In this document: positions 7,337 to 15,997 of the stretch, piece by piece
Layout of the letters: every line of letters begins with the position of its first letter
Numbering within the stretch: the first letter of the stretch is position 1
DNA from: an uncultured Flammeovirgaceae bacterium
Lineage (GTDB): Bacteria > Bacteroidota > Bacteroidia > Cytophagales > Cyclobacteriaceae
Direction: 5' to 3'
NCBI GenBank assembly: GCA_937138955.1
Contig: CAKZPJ010000824.1
Coordinates: 1-17,011, forward strand
DNA: 17,011 bases
Translations under genes and position numbers: made by a program
Notes under the pieces: generated by a model
Told to the model about the DNA's origin: nothing
Databases searched by the model: none
What the model saw: only the letters and a program-made list of their open reading frames with translations

Positions 7337-8935
7337 TTAATCAAAAGCCTGATTAACATCGGTTTCATAGTCAGGAATTTCGGAGAAGAACGGACTATTC
7401 CACGGAACAGCCGAGCCTCCTCGGTCTCCAGCAGGAATATCCATCCGCAACCCCTGCAAATAGTACAAACGGTCACCTTCGAAAGCCATTTCTTTGAAAC
7501 GCTCCAGATGAATAGCATCCTCCAGACCTTCTGCTGCGCCGGTGTAATCGCCAATTCCCGCACGGTTACGTACCGCGTTTAGATCAGCGGTAGCACCTGC
7601 CGCATCACCACTTTGTGCTCGGATAATAGCTCGTAGTAAATGCATATCAGCTAATCTGAGTAAAGGCAAATTCGTGAGTCTTCTTCCGGCTCGGAAGTAA
7701 CGATTATTCCACATATAAGCCTCAGTAGTAGCAAAATTACCATTAGGCTCAGGGTAGATATTATCGGCAATAGTATCAGTCTGCGCCGAAGGAAGTAACC
7801 TTAAAAATAATTGATTAAATCGTTTATCTTGCAGGGCTTCAGCAGTTAATTCACCGCTAGCGTCTTCCCAACCTGCCTGTTGTAGAAAGCTTTCGCTGGC
7901 AACAATATAACGGCTTTGATTTGATTCCGGACCGCTAGCATCGCGATTACTAGCGTTATATTCACGAAAACGACGAGGGTGCTTCCAGTTACTAGAACCC
8001 CCTAAACCATCTCCGGCCCATAGGGCGTAGTACCAAATCACTTCACTTCCGCGGGCAATACCGGTTTTGTTAAAGGCTTCAATGGGATCTTCTTCTAGCG
8101 TATAGTCCCCCCCGTTCTGATCGATCACAAAGTTGAGTTCTGCTAAAGCTTCGTTATGCATATCCGGCCCCATATGGAACAATACCTTTGCTAACAGAGC
8201 TGAGGCAGCAAATTTGTTTGCTCTGCCATCGGCATAGGAAGGGTCTTGAACTCCCTCTTCGTAGCGTTCGGGAAGCAGGTCTTTAGCTGCTCGCAAATCC
8301 TCTACAATTTGTCCGTACAGATCATTAGTAGAAGCAAGTTCAGAAGTAATAGCTTCGTCGAAATTCTGCGCCTGATTAATTCGGAAAGGAATACGCTTCT
8401 CATCGTTCGGATACGGAGGCATATAGATGCGAGTTAACCAATAATAGGCATAAGCCCGAACAAAGTGCAACTCACCGGCAATACGATCTACCTCATCTTG
8501 CCGACCTTCGCCGGCAAAGGGGCTTCCATTATTCTCCGCTACAAAATCTAGTGCTCCGTTAGCAAAGCCTACCGCAAAGTAGCCACTATTATATATCCCA
8601 TTATCAAACAGACCAATCTGCATATCGGTAATACGGGCGTACATATCTTCGGCATCGCCATTAGGCTCAAAGCCAGAGGTAGCGGGGGCTAAGTTAACAC
8701 CATCGGCAAATAGTTCGCCAGCTAGGTAACCGTGGGCAAAGATAGTACGAAATCCACCATTGCCGGATAGACCGTAGTACGCACCAATGGGTGCTTTCTC
8801 AAAATCTGACAGAGTCTGCCAAGGTGCCTCGGCCGGACGATCTAGTTCAAAGTACTCTTCGTTATCACAGGCTGCCGTGAAAAACACTAGCGCTAAGCCT
8901 GATAATAAAATGCTTATATATTTTGCGTAACTCAT
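7337..8935 (-). CDS. susD-like: SusD/RagB-family outer-membrane glycan-binding lipoprotein
   Basis: This is a 532-aa SusD-type nutrient-binding lipoprotein that would cap the SusC channel on the cell surface. The N-terminal signal LLSGLALVFFTAAC has lipobox TAAC with the lipidated Cys at residue 23, followed by acidic DNEE, consistent with surface export of Bacteroidota lipoproteins. SusD hallmarks are the TPR-like helix ELHFVRAYAYYWLTRIYMPP at about 155-174, the late helix pair with LLRLADMHLLRAIIRAQSGD and ATADLNAVRNRAGI, and the C-terminal LERFKEMAFEGDRLYYLQGL. The length is typical. The start lies 15 bp after the susC stop, so the two are one operon. The pair is a diverged member: sequence alone does not reveal the ligand. 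Transcription likely ends at the hairpin immediately downstream. Confidence 0.95.
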   Translation of the reverse strand: MSYAKYISILLSGLALVFFTAACDNEEYFELDRPAEAPWQTLSDFEKAPIGAYYGLSGNGGFRTIFAHGYLAGELFADGVNLAPATSGFEPNGDAEDMYARITDMQIGLFDNGIYNSGYFAVGFANGALDFVAENNGSPFAGEGRQDEVDRIAGELHFVRAYAYYWLTRIYMPPYPNDEKRIPFRINQAQNFDEAITSELASTNDLYGQIVEDLRAAKDLLPERYEEGVQDPSYADGRANKFAASALLAKVLFHMGPDMHNEALAELNFVIDQNGGDYTLEEDPIEAFNKTGIARGSEVIWYYALWAGDGLGGSSNWKHPRRFREYNASNRDASGPESNQSRYIVASESFLQQAGWEDASGELTAEALQDKRFNQLFLRLLPSAQTDTIADNIYPEPNGNFATTEAYMWNNRYFRAGRRLTNLPLLRLADMHLLRAIIRAQSGDAAGATADLNAVRNRAGIGDYTGAAEGLEDAIHLERFKEMAFEGDRLYYLQGLRMDIPAGDRGGSAVPWNSPFFSEIPDYETDVNQAFD

Positions 8936-8950
8936 AACGATAGTTAATAA

Positions 8951-11900
8951 TTAAAATGAAAATGTAGCTCCTATATTCCAGCTTCGAATTTGCGGTAAAG
9001 TCACACCAACCCAACCCTGTCCTAGGTTTCGGTTACCGCCTAAGTTTACTGCCTCAGGATCATATCCATCAAACTCAGTAATGGTGAATAGATTGTTAGC
9101 TGATACGTATACTCGGATACCGTTCATACTCCAGCGCTCCATCAAAGTAGCTGGTAGATTATAGGCGAGCTGTAACGTTCGCATTCGTAGAAAATCCCCT
9201 TTCTTTAGGAATTTATCGTGTACTTGTCCATTTCGCTGATTATCAAAGCGTTGGTTTTCGCTAATTGTTCCATCCTCGTTAACAATATCGTAGCGTCGGT
9301 TCCAACTTAACTGTGGCCATTCAGCATTAGTGTTGCCTTCCGTCCAAGTGTTACCGACAATACTTTCTCGAATAATTCCTCCACCAGTGTATACGTAGGA
9401 CTGACTACGCTCAGCTCGATCATAAATGTAGTTACCTCCCGAAAATACAAGTACTGCCGAAAGTTCAAGACCTTTATAGCGGAAGTTATTAGTGAATCCA
9501 CCAAAAAAGGTAGGCAGTCCTGTTTTATCTTTAAAGTCAAAGAGGTGGTCTTGAAGGTTAGATCGGGTAGCAGGAATAGTATTTCCCGTACGTACTCGTT
9601 CTCCGGTTTCTTCAAAAAGCTCCAGATCCATTTCGTTAATGAGTTCATAGCCCCCCTGAGGGTCAATGCCGGCGTATTCAGCCATTCGGAAGTAACCAAT
9701 AGACTCACCAGCGGTAGTTACCAACGGACTATCTCGAACATTGTAAAGTTCTTCATCTTCCCCACCGGTTAGTCTCACCACCTCATTTTGATTGGTTGTC
9801 AGGTTAAAACTAGACGACCACTGAAAGCCACCTTGATCAATATTGATCGTGTTTAGCGTGAACTCAAAACCTTGATTACGTAGGTCACCAATATTATCCC
9901 AAATACGAGGCCCATTGGTAAATAGTCCAGAAGATTGAGGAATCTGAACCTGTAGTAATAGATCCTGAGCATCTTGCAGATAATACCCTACCGAACCACT
10001 AACTCGATTTCCAACCAGTTCAAAATCCAGCCCTACGTCGTAAGCATTGGTAGTTTCCCAAGTCACCGACCGATTACCGATGCGCGTTAGTAAGTCACCT
10101 GCACCCACATCTCCGTAGCGCCCCCAAGCGGCATAGCCAGTTTCGGTAGCAAGAGGGTCAATTGCTGAGTTTCCAGTCTGACCAAAACTACCCCGCAATT
10201 TTAAAAACTCAATAGGGGTCACATTTTTCATAAATTCTTCATCCGAGATAATCCATCCGGCTGAAGCTGCCAGAAAGTTACCCCACCGCTCTTCTGGAGC
10301 AAACACCGATGAGGCATCACGACGGTAACTTAGCCCTACTATGTAGCGATCCATCAGTTTGTAATTGAACCTTCCGAAAAAGCCGCGGAAGTATCGCTCG
10401 CCTCCTAGCCCATTAGAAACTCGCTGTACATCGCCCGGAGAACCCAAGTCCTGCGCTTCACCAAAAAGCTGTTGTGCTTCAGTATTACGACGACGGGTTT
10501 GCTGTTCGGTAGATTCCGCTCCCGCTACCAAATTAATGTTATGACTGTTCCCAAAATCTCGGTTATACGTTCCGTATATATTATAGTTTAAACGGCGAAA
10601 CGTGGTTCCGTTATCAAATGCGTATTTACTATCTTCCCGAATTACCGTATTTCCCCACTCAACATTGCTAGCGTGCTGAAAGTCAAACGATAATTCCGAT
10701 CGTACTGATAAGCCCTCGATAAACGGGATGTTATAGTTTAAATTCAAGCCACCAATAGCTCGATAGGTCTCCAGATCATTTACGTAATTATCGCGGTTGA
10801 TCGTGGCGCGTAGATTACGCCCTGACAGTGGGTCAAACAGTATTGGATTACCATCGTCATCCTGAAAGTTAGGGTTGAATATAGGGAAAATTGGTAGCGC
10901 ACCGCCGTTGGCTATGTTGTACCCGCCTCGGGCAATATTAGCATTCCCCCCCGGAGCACCACCATTAGGAGCCCGTTCATTATTGGTATAACTTAACGCA
11001 ATACGAGACCCTACTGAAAAGTTCTTAGCTGGATAGAAATCTACGTTCGCTCGCGTAGCGTAACGGCGTAATCGACCACCTTCCAGAATACTTTTATCTT
11101 CCCGATAGTTGCCTGATAGATAATAATTCGTTTTCTCAGTAGCATTGGAGGTAGATAAATTTACATCCATAAAGCTACCTTGCCGAAGGGCTTCATCAAA
11201 CCAATTAGTATTAGCAATCTGACTACGATCCAGTACCGCAGTAGGATCGCGAGAATCATTTAGCAACGAGTTGGGGTCAAACTCAGGCAAACCTCGGTTA
11301 GCTCGAGCCTGATCTACCAGACCTAACCAGGTAGGCCCACCTACAAAGCCAATTTGCTCAGGCCCACGAACCACGTCGGTAATTCCGTAGTTGATGCTTA
11401 GGTCAGTGGTTCCTTTCCCGCCTTTCCCTGATTTGGTGGTGACGATAATTACCCCGTTAGCACCGCGCGATCCGTAAATCGCGGTAGCTGAAGCATCCTT
11501 CAACACTTCAACCGATTCAATATCGTTGGGATTGATGGTAGCTAGCGGATTCTGCCCGGTAGTACTGGCATTACGTCCCAAGCCGCCTTGCTCGCCTCCA
11601 CCCTGACCACTGAGTACCATGCCATCTATAATCCACAAAGGTTCAGTACCAGATGAGATTGAGTTGGTTCCCCTGATTAGTACCCGAGTAGGTGCTCCTG
11701 GTACTCCGGAAGTAGACGAGACTTGCACCCCAGTAGCCTGCCCCTGTAGGGCCTGATCTAAAGTGGGTGCCGCCTTGAAGTTACTGAGTTCTTCTGCCTT
11801 CACGGTAGAGATTGCCCCGGTTACATCCCGCTTCAGTTGGGTGCCGTAACCTACTACCACTACTTCTGATAAGCTCTGAATATCAGGCGCTAGGGAGAGG

Positions 11901-12181
11901 TTGATAGTAGATTGGTTACCTACAGCAATTTCTTCGGTTTCGTAACCCACCGAACTGAATACTAGTATCGCTTCTGAATTAGGTACCGTAATACTGTAGT
12001 TACCATCTACATCGGTTACTGTTCCCTGGCTAGTTCCTTTCACTAGAACGTTAACCCCAGGTAATTGGGTCTCGTCAGCTAAGTCGGTTACAGAACCCGA
12101 AACCGTTTGGCTCTGAGCCCAAACAGAATGCTGGAAACACAAAAATGTACCCAGCAAGCATAAGTAAAAAGTTAGTCGCAT
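8951..12181 (-). CDS. susC-like: SusC/RagA-family TonB-dependent outer-membrane transporter
   Basis: This 1076-aa TonB-dependent oligosaccharide importer has a Sec signal peptide at residues 1-22/23 (ending VWAQ). A carboxypeptidase-regulatory-like (CarboxypepD_reg) beta domain follows at about 26-98 (VSGSVTDLADETQLPGVNVL, VTDVDGNYSITV, VFSSVGYETEE). The SusC signature SLSEVVVVGYGTQLKRDVTG is at about 104-122. The plug domain runs to about 255 and includes LIRGTNS, PLWIIDG, IESVEVLKDASATAIYGSRG and ANGVIIVTTKSG. The 22-strand barrel region ends in the aromatic terminus GATFSF. No STN/secretin domain precedes it, so it is not an anti-sigma-linked type, in line with control by the neighbouring LacI regulator. 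It is the first gene of the operon with susD. A clean -33/-7 promoter could not be identified upstream. The substrate is unknown. Confidence 0.96.
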   Translation of the reverse strand: MRLTFYLCLLGTFLCFQHSVWAQSQTVSGSVTDLADETQLPGVNVLVKGTSQGTVTDVDGNYSITVPNSEAILVFSSVGYETEEIAVGNQSTINLSLAPDIQSLSEVVVVGYGTQLKRDVTGAISTVKAEELSNFKAAPTLDQALQGQATGVQVSSTSGVPGAPTRVLIRGTNSISSGTEPLWIIDGMVLSGQGGGEQGGLGRNASTTGQNPLATINPNDIESVEVLKDASATAIYGSRGANGVIIVTTKSGKGGKGTTDLSINYGITDVVRGPEQIGFVGGPTWLGLVDQARANRGLPEFDPNSLLNDSRDPTAVLDRSQIANTNWFDEALRQGSFMDVNLSTSNATEKTNYYLSGNYREDKSILEGGRLRRYATRANVDFYPAKNFSVGSRIALSYTNNERAPNGGAPGGNANIARGGYNIANGGALPIFPIFNPNFQDDDGNPILFDPLSGRNLRATINRDNYVNDLETYRAIGGLNLNYNIPFIEGLSVRSELSFDFQHASNVEWGNTVIREDSKYAFDNGTTFRRLNYNIYGTYNRDFGNSHNINLVAGAESTEQQTRRRNTEAQQLFGEAQDLGSPGDVQRVSNGLGGERYFRGFFGRFNYKLMDRYIVGLSYRRDASSVFAPEERWGNFLAASAGWIISDEEFMKNVTPIEFLKLRGSFGQTGNSAIDPLATETGYAAWGRYGDVGAGDLLTRIGNRSVTWETTNAYDVGLDFELVGNRVSGSVGYYLQDAQDLLLQVQIPQSSGLFTNGPRIWDNIGDLRNQGFEFTLNTINIDQGGFQWSSSFNLTTNQNEVVRLTGGEDEELYNVRDSPLVTTAGESIGYFRMAEYAGIDPQGGYELINEMDLELFEETGERVRTGNTIPATRSNLQDHLFDFKDKTGLPTFFGGFTNNFRYKGLELSAVLVFSGGNYIYDRAERSQSYVYTGGGIIRESIVGNTWTEGNTNAEWPQLSWNRRYDIVNEDGTISENQRFDNQRNGQVHDKFLKKGDFLRMRTLQLAYNLPATLMERWSMNGIRVYVSANNLFTITEFDGYDPEAVNLGGNRNLGQGWVGVTLPQIRSWNIGATFSF

Positions 12182-12621
12182 ATATTTAGGAGTTTAGTTA
12201 CGAGAAAAAGGTTATAATAGAATAATACTAAGTCAGCAAACCGAAACTTCAGCTTTCGCATAAATTTAGATAACTTCCTTAACTAGTAGATACAATTTAC
12301 TAACACTGCTTTGCTGTATCTCTTCGCTACCCCAATCTTGGCACCTTCTAAAGTCGTCATTTCAAGTGCTAAGTATACACCATGGAAACAGCTAGAGCAG
12401 AATGTTACTATTATCAAACGAACTAATTTTCTTAAAAAAAATGAAAATACCTACTGAATTGTTCTATTGCTAATAGTAATTTTTACCGGAAACGTATCCG
12501 GTATTAAAATCTTTGCAATATTTGTAAATACATTACCGGTCTACTGCAATATGTGTATTAGGGATTGGACGGATATTCTAGCGAGTAATTATAAGCCTAG
12601 CACCTCTGACTTTAAGAGCCT
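12182..12621. other. 440-bp divergent regulatory spacer between susC and the LacI-type regulator
   Basis: There is no coding region. It contains the LacI-type operator at 12484-12503, an ACCGGT palindrome at 12535-12540, and two copies of TGCAATAT at 12514-12521 and 12545-12552 (31 bp apart). The susC-proximal 250 bp shows no convincing TAnnTTTG promoter on the minus strand. The interrupted palindrome CGAAA-N7-TTTCG (12242-12258) lies in what is probably the susC leader or promoter. The length would accommodate two promoters and a looped repressor. Confidence 0.6.
12484..12503. promoter_or_regulatory. LacI-family operator, near-perfect palindrome with central CG
   Basis: The site ACCGGAAACGTATCCGGT, with one more T/A pair outside, is a 20-bp palindrome in which all positions pair except two symmetric ones beside the centre (A/A). 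A central CpG inside AAACGTAT is the hallmark of LacI/GalR-family operators, where the hinge helices bend the minor groove. It lies 119 bp upstream of the LacI-type gene and about 303 bp upstream of susC, so it most probably controls the regulator itself, the susCD operon, or both. Confidence 0.7.
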
Positions 12622-13638
12622 ATGAAAAGTAACTCTACCACTATTAAAGATATCGCTTATCTATTAGATATTTCTGCCTCTACTGTTTCTCGGGCACTGA
12701 ATAACCACCATGAGGTTAGCCCAAAAACCCGGCAGGCCGTATTGAAGGCAGCCAAAAAACTTAACTACCAACCTAACGCATTGGCCATTGGACTGGTTAA
12801 AAACCGGACTAATACACTAGGCGTCCTCATGCCTGATATTACCCAGCCATTCTATAGTTCGGCTATCAGTGGTATAGAATATGTGGCAGTTGAACGGGGG
12901 TACTACGTGCTTATTTGTCAGTCTGACGAATCGTATCAGAAAGAAATGGACCTAGTTAGTATGCTAAATAAGTACCGTATTGATGGTCTTATTATCTGCC
13001 CAGCAACTACCACTGCCCGCTACCAACACCTTCGGGAGGTTAACAAAACTACTCCGTTAGTACAGTTTGACCGGGTAGTAGAAAAAATAGAGTCGCATAA
13101 GGTAGTATCCAATGATTACCAGGGGGCTTATGAAGTAGTAACTCATCTGCTTCAGTGTGGGTACCAGCGAATAGCGCATATTGCTGGTCCTAAGCAACTA
13201 TCGATTAGCAAAAACCGAAAGCGCGGTTATTTAGATGCGCTTAAAAATGCTCGCCGGTCGGTAGAAGAACAGTACATCTGTACTTGTACGTTAGCCCAGG
13301 ATCATATGCGAGGCTGTACCGAAATGCTATTAGATCTACCCTACCCGCCTGATGCCATCTTTGCAGTAAACGACCCCACTGCATTGGAAGTGATGTACGT
13401 AGCCAAGCAACGTAAGCTCGCTATTCCAGAAGATATTGCCATTGTGGGCTTCGACGACCAGTCTTTAACCTCCTACCTTAATCCGTCTCTCACCACAGTC
13501 TCTCAGCCCTCGTTTGCTATGGGGCAAACCGCAGCTGAAATGCTTATCGCCCAGATTGAATCTAATGCCAAGGTGCTATTTGAAAAAAAAGTATTTAATA
13601 CGAGTTTAGTCATTCGTGACTCTTCCCAAAAAAGTTGA
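12622..13638 (+). CDS. LacI/GalR-family transcriptional regulator
   Basis: This 338-aa regulator has the normal length and order for the family. The LacI-type HTH is at residues 7-26 (TIKDIAYLLDISASTVSRAL), with the characteristic NNHHEVSPKTR next and the hinge KLNYQPNALAIGL at about 47-58. The periplasmic-binding-protein-like effector core runs from about 64 (NTLGVLMPDITQPFYSSAIS) through DGLIICPA, PLVQFDR, VVSNDYQGAYE, HIAGP, DAIFAVNDPTA and AIVGFDD to LTTVSQPS. The start MKSNSTTIKD is standard. It is divergent from susC and almost certainly binds the operator at 12484-12503. In Bacteroidota, LacI-type proteins next to SusCD commonly govern sugar-utilization loci in response to a mono- or oligosaccharide, as repressor or activator. 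It converges on nspC with 9 bp between stop codons. The effector is not predictable. Confidence 0.95.
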   Translation: MKSNSTTIKDIAYLLDISASTVSRALNNHHEVSPKTRQAVLKAAKKLNYQPNALAIGLVKNRTNTLGVLMPDITQPFYSSAISGIEYVAVERGYYVLICQSDESYQKEMDLVSMLNKYRIDGLIICPATTTARYQHLREVNKTTPLVQFDRVVEKIESHKVVSNDYQGAYEVVTHLLQCGYQRIAHIAGPKQLSISKNRKRGYLDALKNARRSVEEQYICTCTLAQDHMRGCTEMLLDLPYPPDAIFAVNDPTALEVMYVAKQRKLAIPEDIAIVGFDDQSLTSYLNPSLTTVSQPSFAMGQTAAEMLIAQIESNAKVLFEKKVFNTSLVIRDSSQKS

Positions 13639-13647
13639 AGTCACCTG

Positions 13648-14790
13648 CTAAGATAGCTTATCCTTGAAAGATTGATAGCCCCCTGGTTGGGCTACCAACT
13701 CAAAAGTGTTATCCTCTCGCCAAATTCCAATAGATGGATGGCGAACTCCATTGAAGAAAGTAGTTTTAACCATGGTGTAGTGCATCATATCATTGAATAC
13801 GATGCGGTCACCCACCTTTAGTGGTTGCTCAAAACTATAATCGCCCACAAAATCTCCCGCTAAACAGCTTAGCCCGCCCAGCCGATAAGCCGGCTTACCA
13901 GGTACAGCATCGGTGGCGCCTAATACTCGAGGCTTATAAGGCATCTCGATGCAATCCGGCATATGGGCGGAGATACTAATATTCAGTACTACAGCATGAA
14001 TGCCTTTACTATCAAAAGTATCTTCTACAGTAGCGATCAGGTAACCTGTTTCCCAAGCTACTGCTGAACCAGGTTCCATGATAATTTCTACCTGATACTT
14101 CGCTCTAAATTCCTTTACCAGTTCTATTAAATGTTTGAGATCATAGCCTGCTTGAGTCATTAAGTGACCACCGCCCCAATTTAACCATTTAGCTTGATGC
14201 AGTAGCGGTGCAAACCGGTCTTCGATAACCCGTAAAGTACGTTCTAAAGCGTAAGAGTCGCTTTCGCACAACGTATGGAAGTGAATACCTTCTATTCCTT
14301 CGGGTAACGTGTCGCCCAAATACTCCGCGCTAATTCCCAAGCGAGTTCCTACGGCACAAGGGTTGTATAAATCAGTTTCCACTTCTGCGTACTCAGGATT
14401 AATCCGAAGTCCGCACGAAATCTTCTTGGGATTTTCTCGTATCCGCCCCTTAAACTTATTCCATTGATTTAGCGAATTGAAGGTAAGATGATTAGAGTAC
14501 TTCAACATTTCATCAAACTCATCGTTGAAGTAGGCCGGACAATAGGCGTGTACCTCATCATTAAATTCCTCGTAACCCAAGCGAGCTTCATTTAGCGAAG
14601 AAGCGGTAGTACCCTGCAAGAACTGACGTACTAGCGGGAATACCGAAAACATAGAAAACCCCTTGAGTGCTAAGATAATTTTTACCCCCGAAGCTTGCTG
14701 TACCTGCTGCATAATCTCCAGGTTACGCCGAAGCCTAGTTTCTTCTAATACAAAGCAAGCGGAAGGCACTTGCGCAAAATCAATAAGCAT
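13648..14790 (-). CDS. nspC: Carboxynorspermidine/carboxyspermidine decarboxylase
   Basis: This PLP-dependent alanine-racemase-fold decarboxylase of the DapDC/ODC group makes norspermidine or, in most Bacteroidota, spermidine from carboxyspermidine, the last step of the alternative polyamine pathway in the cytoplasm. The PLP-binding Lys43 lies in LALKGFSMFS. The motif HFHTLCE at 170-176 follows, then the glycine loop NWGGGH at 204-209 for PLP phosphate and EPGSAVAW at 239-246. NspC-specific segments are NISISAHMPDCIEMPYKPRV and LGGLSCLAGDFVGDY, which carries the active-site Cys309 and Asp313 expected from the partner subunit. The 380-aa length is typical, and no residue seems missing. Its usual partner carboxynorspermidine dehydrogenase is not in the window. 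It seems unconnected to the glycan genes, being convergent with the LacI gene and 218 bp from the glycosyltransferase gene. Confidence 0.95.
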   Translation of the reverse strand: MLIDFAQVPSACFVLEETRLRRNLEIMQQVQQASGVKIILALKGFSMFSVFPLVRQFLQGTTASSLNEARLGYEEFNDEVHAYCPAYFNDEFDEMLKYSNHLTFNSLNQWNKFKGRIRENPKKISCGLRINPEYAEVETDLYNPCAVGTRLGISAEYLGDTLPEGIEGIHFHTLCESDSYALERTLRVIEDRFAPLLHQAKWLNWGGGHLMTQAGYDLKHLIELVKEFRAKYQVEIIMEPGSAVAWETGYLIATVEDTFDSKGIHAVVLNISISAHMPDCIEMPYKPRVLGATDAVPGKPAYRLGGLSCLAGDFVGDYSFEQPLKVGDRIVFNDMMHYTMVKTTFFNGVRHPSIGIWREDNTFELVAQPGGYQSFKDKLS

Positions 14791-14958
14791 GAAGGGTAGA
14801 AAATATTACTAAATAATCAGTTATCTCACCATACGCTGCGAAAGTTTGTAACTCGCTAGCTCACGGTATATGAGGTAAAAATAAAATTAAGAACTGCTTT
14901 TACAGTCATAATACAACGCGAAAAAAGATCTAACGTTCGTGCAGGGTATTTTTTTACA

Positions 14959-15000
14959 CTCTACCACTAATATCATAGGTAGAATACACTATTAGTAGAG
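14959..15000. repeat. Hairpin-forming inverted repeat downstream of the glycosyltransferase gene
   Basis: On the minus strand, CTCTA-CTAATA (15000-14990) pairs with TATTAG-TAGAG, interrupted by a three-base bulge (TGG), around a 17-base loop; the 3' arm ends at 14959. It lies just after the glycosyltransferase stop (15009-15011). It is followed by an A-rich rather than T-rich stretch on that strand, so it is not a standard intrinsic terminator; an mRNA 3'-end stabiliser or protein-binding site is possible. Confidence 0.4.
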
Positions 15001-15008
15001 GTTTAGCA

Positions 15009-15995
15009 CTACTGAGCATCAGGCGGAAGTACTTTGCTATTCAGGGTAAATAGTGTAAATAGATAGCGAGAATCAGCAAAATGCTGTCGGGGAATTTCTT
15101 TGGCACGAAGACGGGCGTAAAAACTGGAAACCACTCCTAACAGCACAGCCATTATGCTTCCGGCGAGGTAGCCCAGACGTAAAAATAACCACCCCTTAAT
15201 GCCAAAATGCTTGTAGAAGTAGTGATAGTCACTTTGCACGTGAATGATATCCATCAGACTAGCGTGCTTATTAATGCTTGCACTTTCTTCGTGAGAAATC
15301 TTAGCCTCCGGTACCAGATGCCGTTCCCAGCCCCTTTTGCGAGCTCGCCAAGCGTAGTCAACCTCATCAGCATAAATAAAGATATTCGAATCCATAAGCC
15401 CTACATCTTCAATACACTTGCCCCGAATCATAAAGCATACTCCGCGAGGCCACTGAATTTTTCTGGGTTTACTGGGTACTACTGTAGGTTTACGATTAAA
15501 ATGATACTCATAGTCAGTGTTCCCCTTCAAAAGAGCTTTTAGCTTATTAATTCGGGGAGTTACCTCCCAAGTGGCCCTTGTTTTAGGGAAGCGGAAAGGA
15601 TAATGAGCCTTCTGAGGTGTTCCGTCCGGATAATACAACTGAGGGCCGCATATTCCCACCTTCGGGTGCTGATCCATATATTTGATTATCATCGTGAACG
15701 CATCATTAATCGGTTTAGCATCTGAATTGAATAGAAGGAAGTACCGAGATTCGGCAATTATCATAGCTTGGTTAACCGCCTTGGGGAAGCCCACATTTTT
15801 TTCGTTTTGAATAACATGGACCTGAGGGAAATTCTGATTCAGCATGGCCACCGAATCATCCCGTGAAGCATTATCAACTACTATTACTCTAAAACTGACT
15901 CCTTTCGTTTGAGAGAAAATGCCAGTCAGGCAGGATTCTAGTAAATCTCTAGTATTGTAATTGATAATGGCAATAGTTAAGTCATATATGTCCAT
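15009..15995 (-). CDS. Family-2 glycosyltransferase, WbbL/rhamnosyltransferase-like, membrane-associated
   Basis: This 328-aa GT-A fold glycosyltransferase (GT2) transfers a sugar from a nucleotide donor onto a lipid-linked glycan at the cytoplasmic face of the inner membrane. The N-terminal strand LTIAIINYNTRDLLESCL and VVDNASRDDS (Asp41) bind the nucleotide. NEKNVGFPKAVNQA at 64-77 and LLFNSDAKP at 87-95 supply the metal-binding DxD equivalent (Asn-Ser-Asp). WPRGVCFMIRGKCIEDVGLM and the acceptor/catalytic-base region FIYADEVDYAWRARKRGW at 206-223 are typical of WbbL-type enzymes. One hydrophobic helix at about 268-292 probably anchors it. The start is 2 bp after the flippase stop, so translation is probably coupled. 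The pair suggests an O-antigen, capsule or exopolysaccharide locus continuing to the right. Donor and linkage cannot be told. Confidence 0.92.
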   Translation of the reverse strand: MDIYDLTIAIINYNTRDLLESCLTGIFSQTKGVSFRVIVVDNASRDDSVAMLNQNFPQVHVIQNEKNVGFPKAVNQAMIIAESRYFLLFNSDAKPINDAFTMIIKYMDQHPKVGICGPQLYYPDGTPQKAHYPFRFPKTRATWEVTPRINKLKALLKGNTDYEYHFNRKPTVVPSKPRKIQWPRGVCFMIRGKCIEDVGLMDSNIFIYADEVDYAWRARKRGWERHLVPEAKISHEESASINKHASLMDIIHVQSDYHYFYKHFGIKGWLFLRLGYLAGSIMAVLLGVVSSFYARLRAKEIPRQHFADSRYLFTLFTLNSKVLPPDAQ

Positions 15996-15997
15996 AG

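Noticed and set aside
9307..9708. 133-aa minus-strand open frame inside susC
   Set aside because: It overlaps the conserved barrel region in another frame and has no recognisable architecture.
15207..15542. 111-aa plus-strand open frame opposite the glycosyltransferase
   Set aside because: It is antisense to conserved GT2 motifs and has no supporting features.
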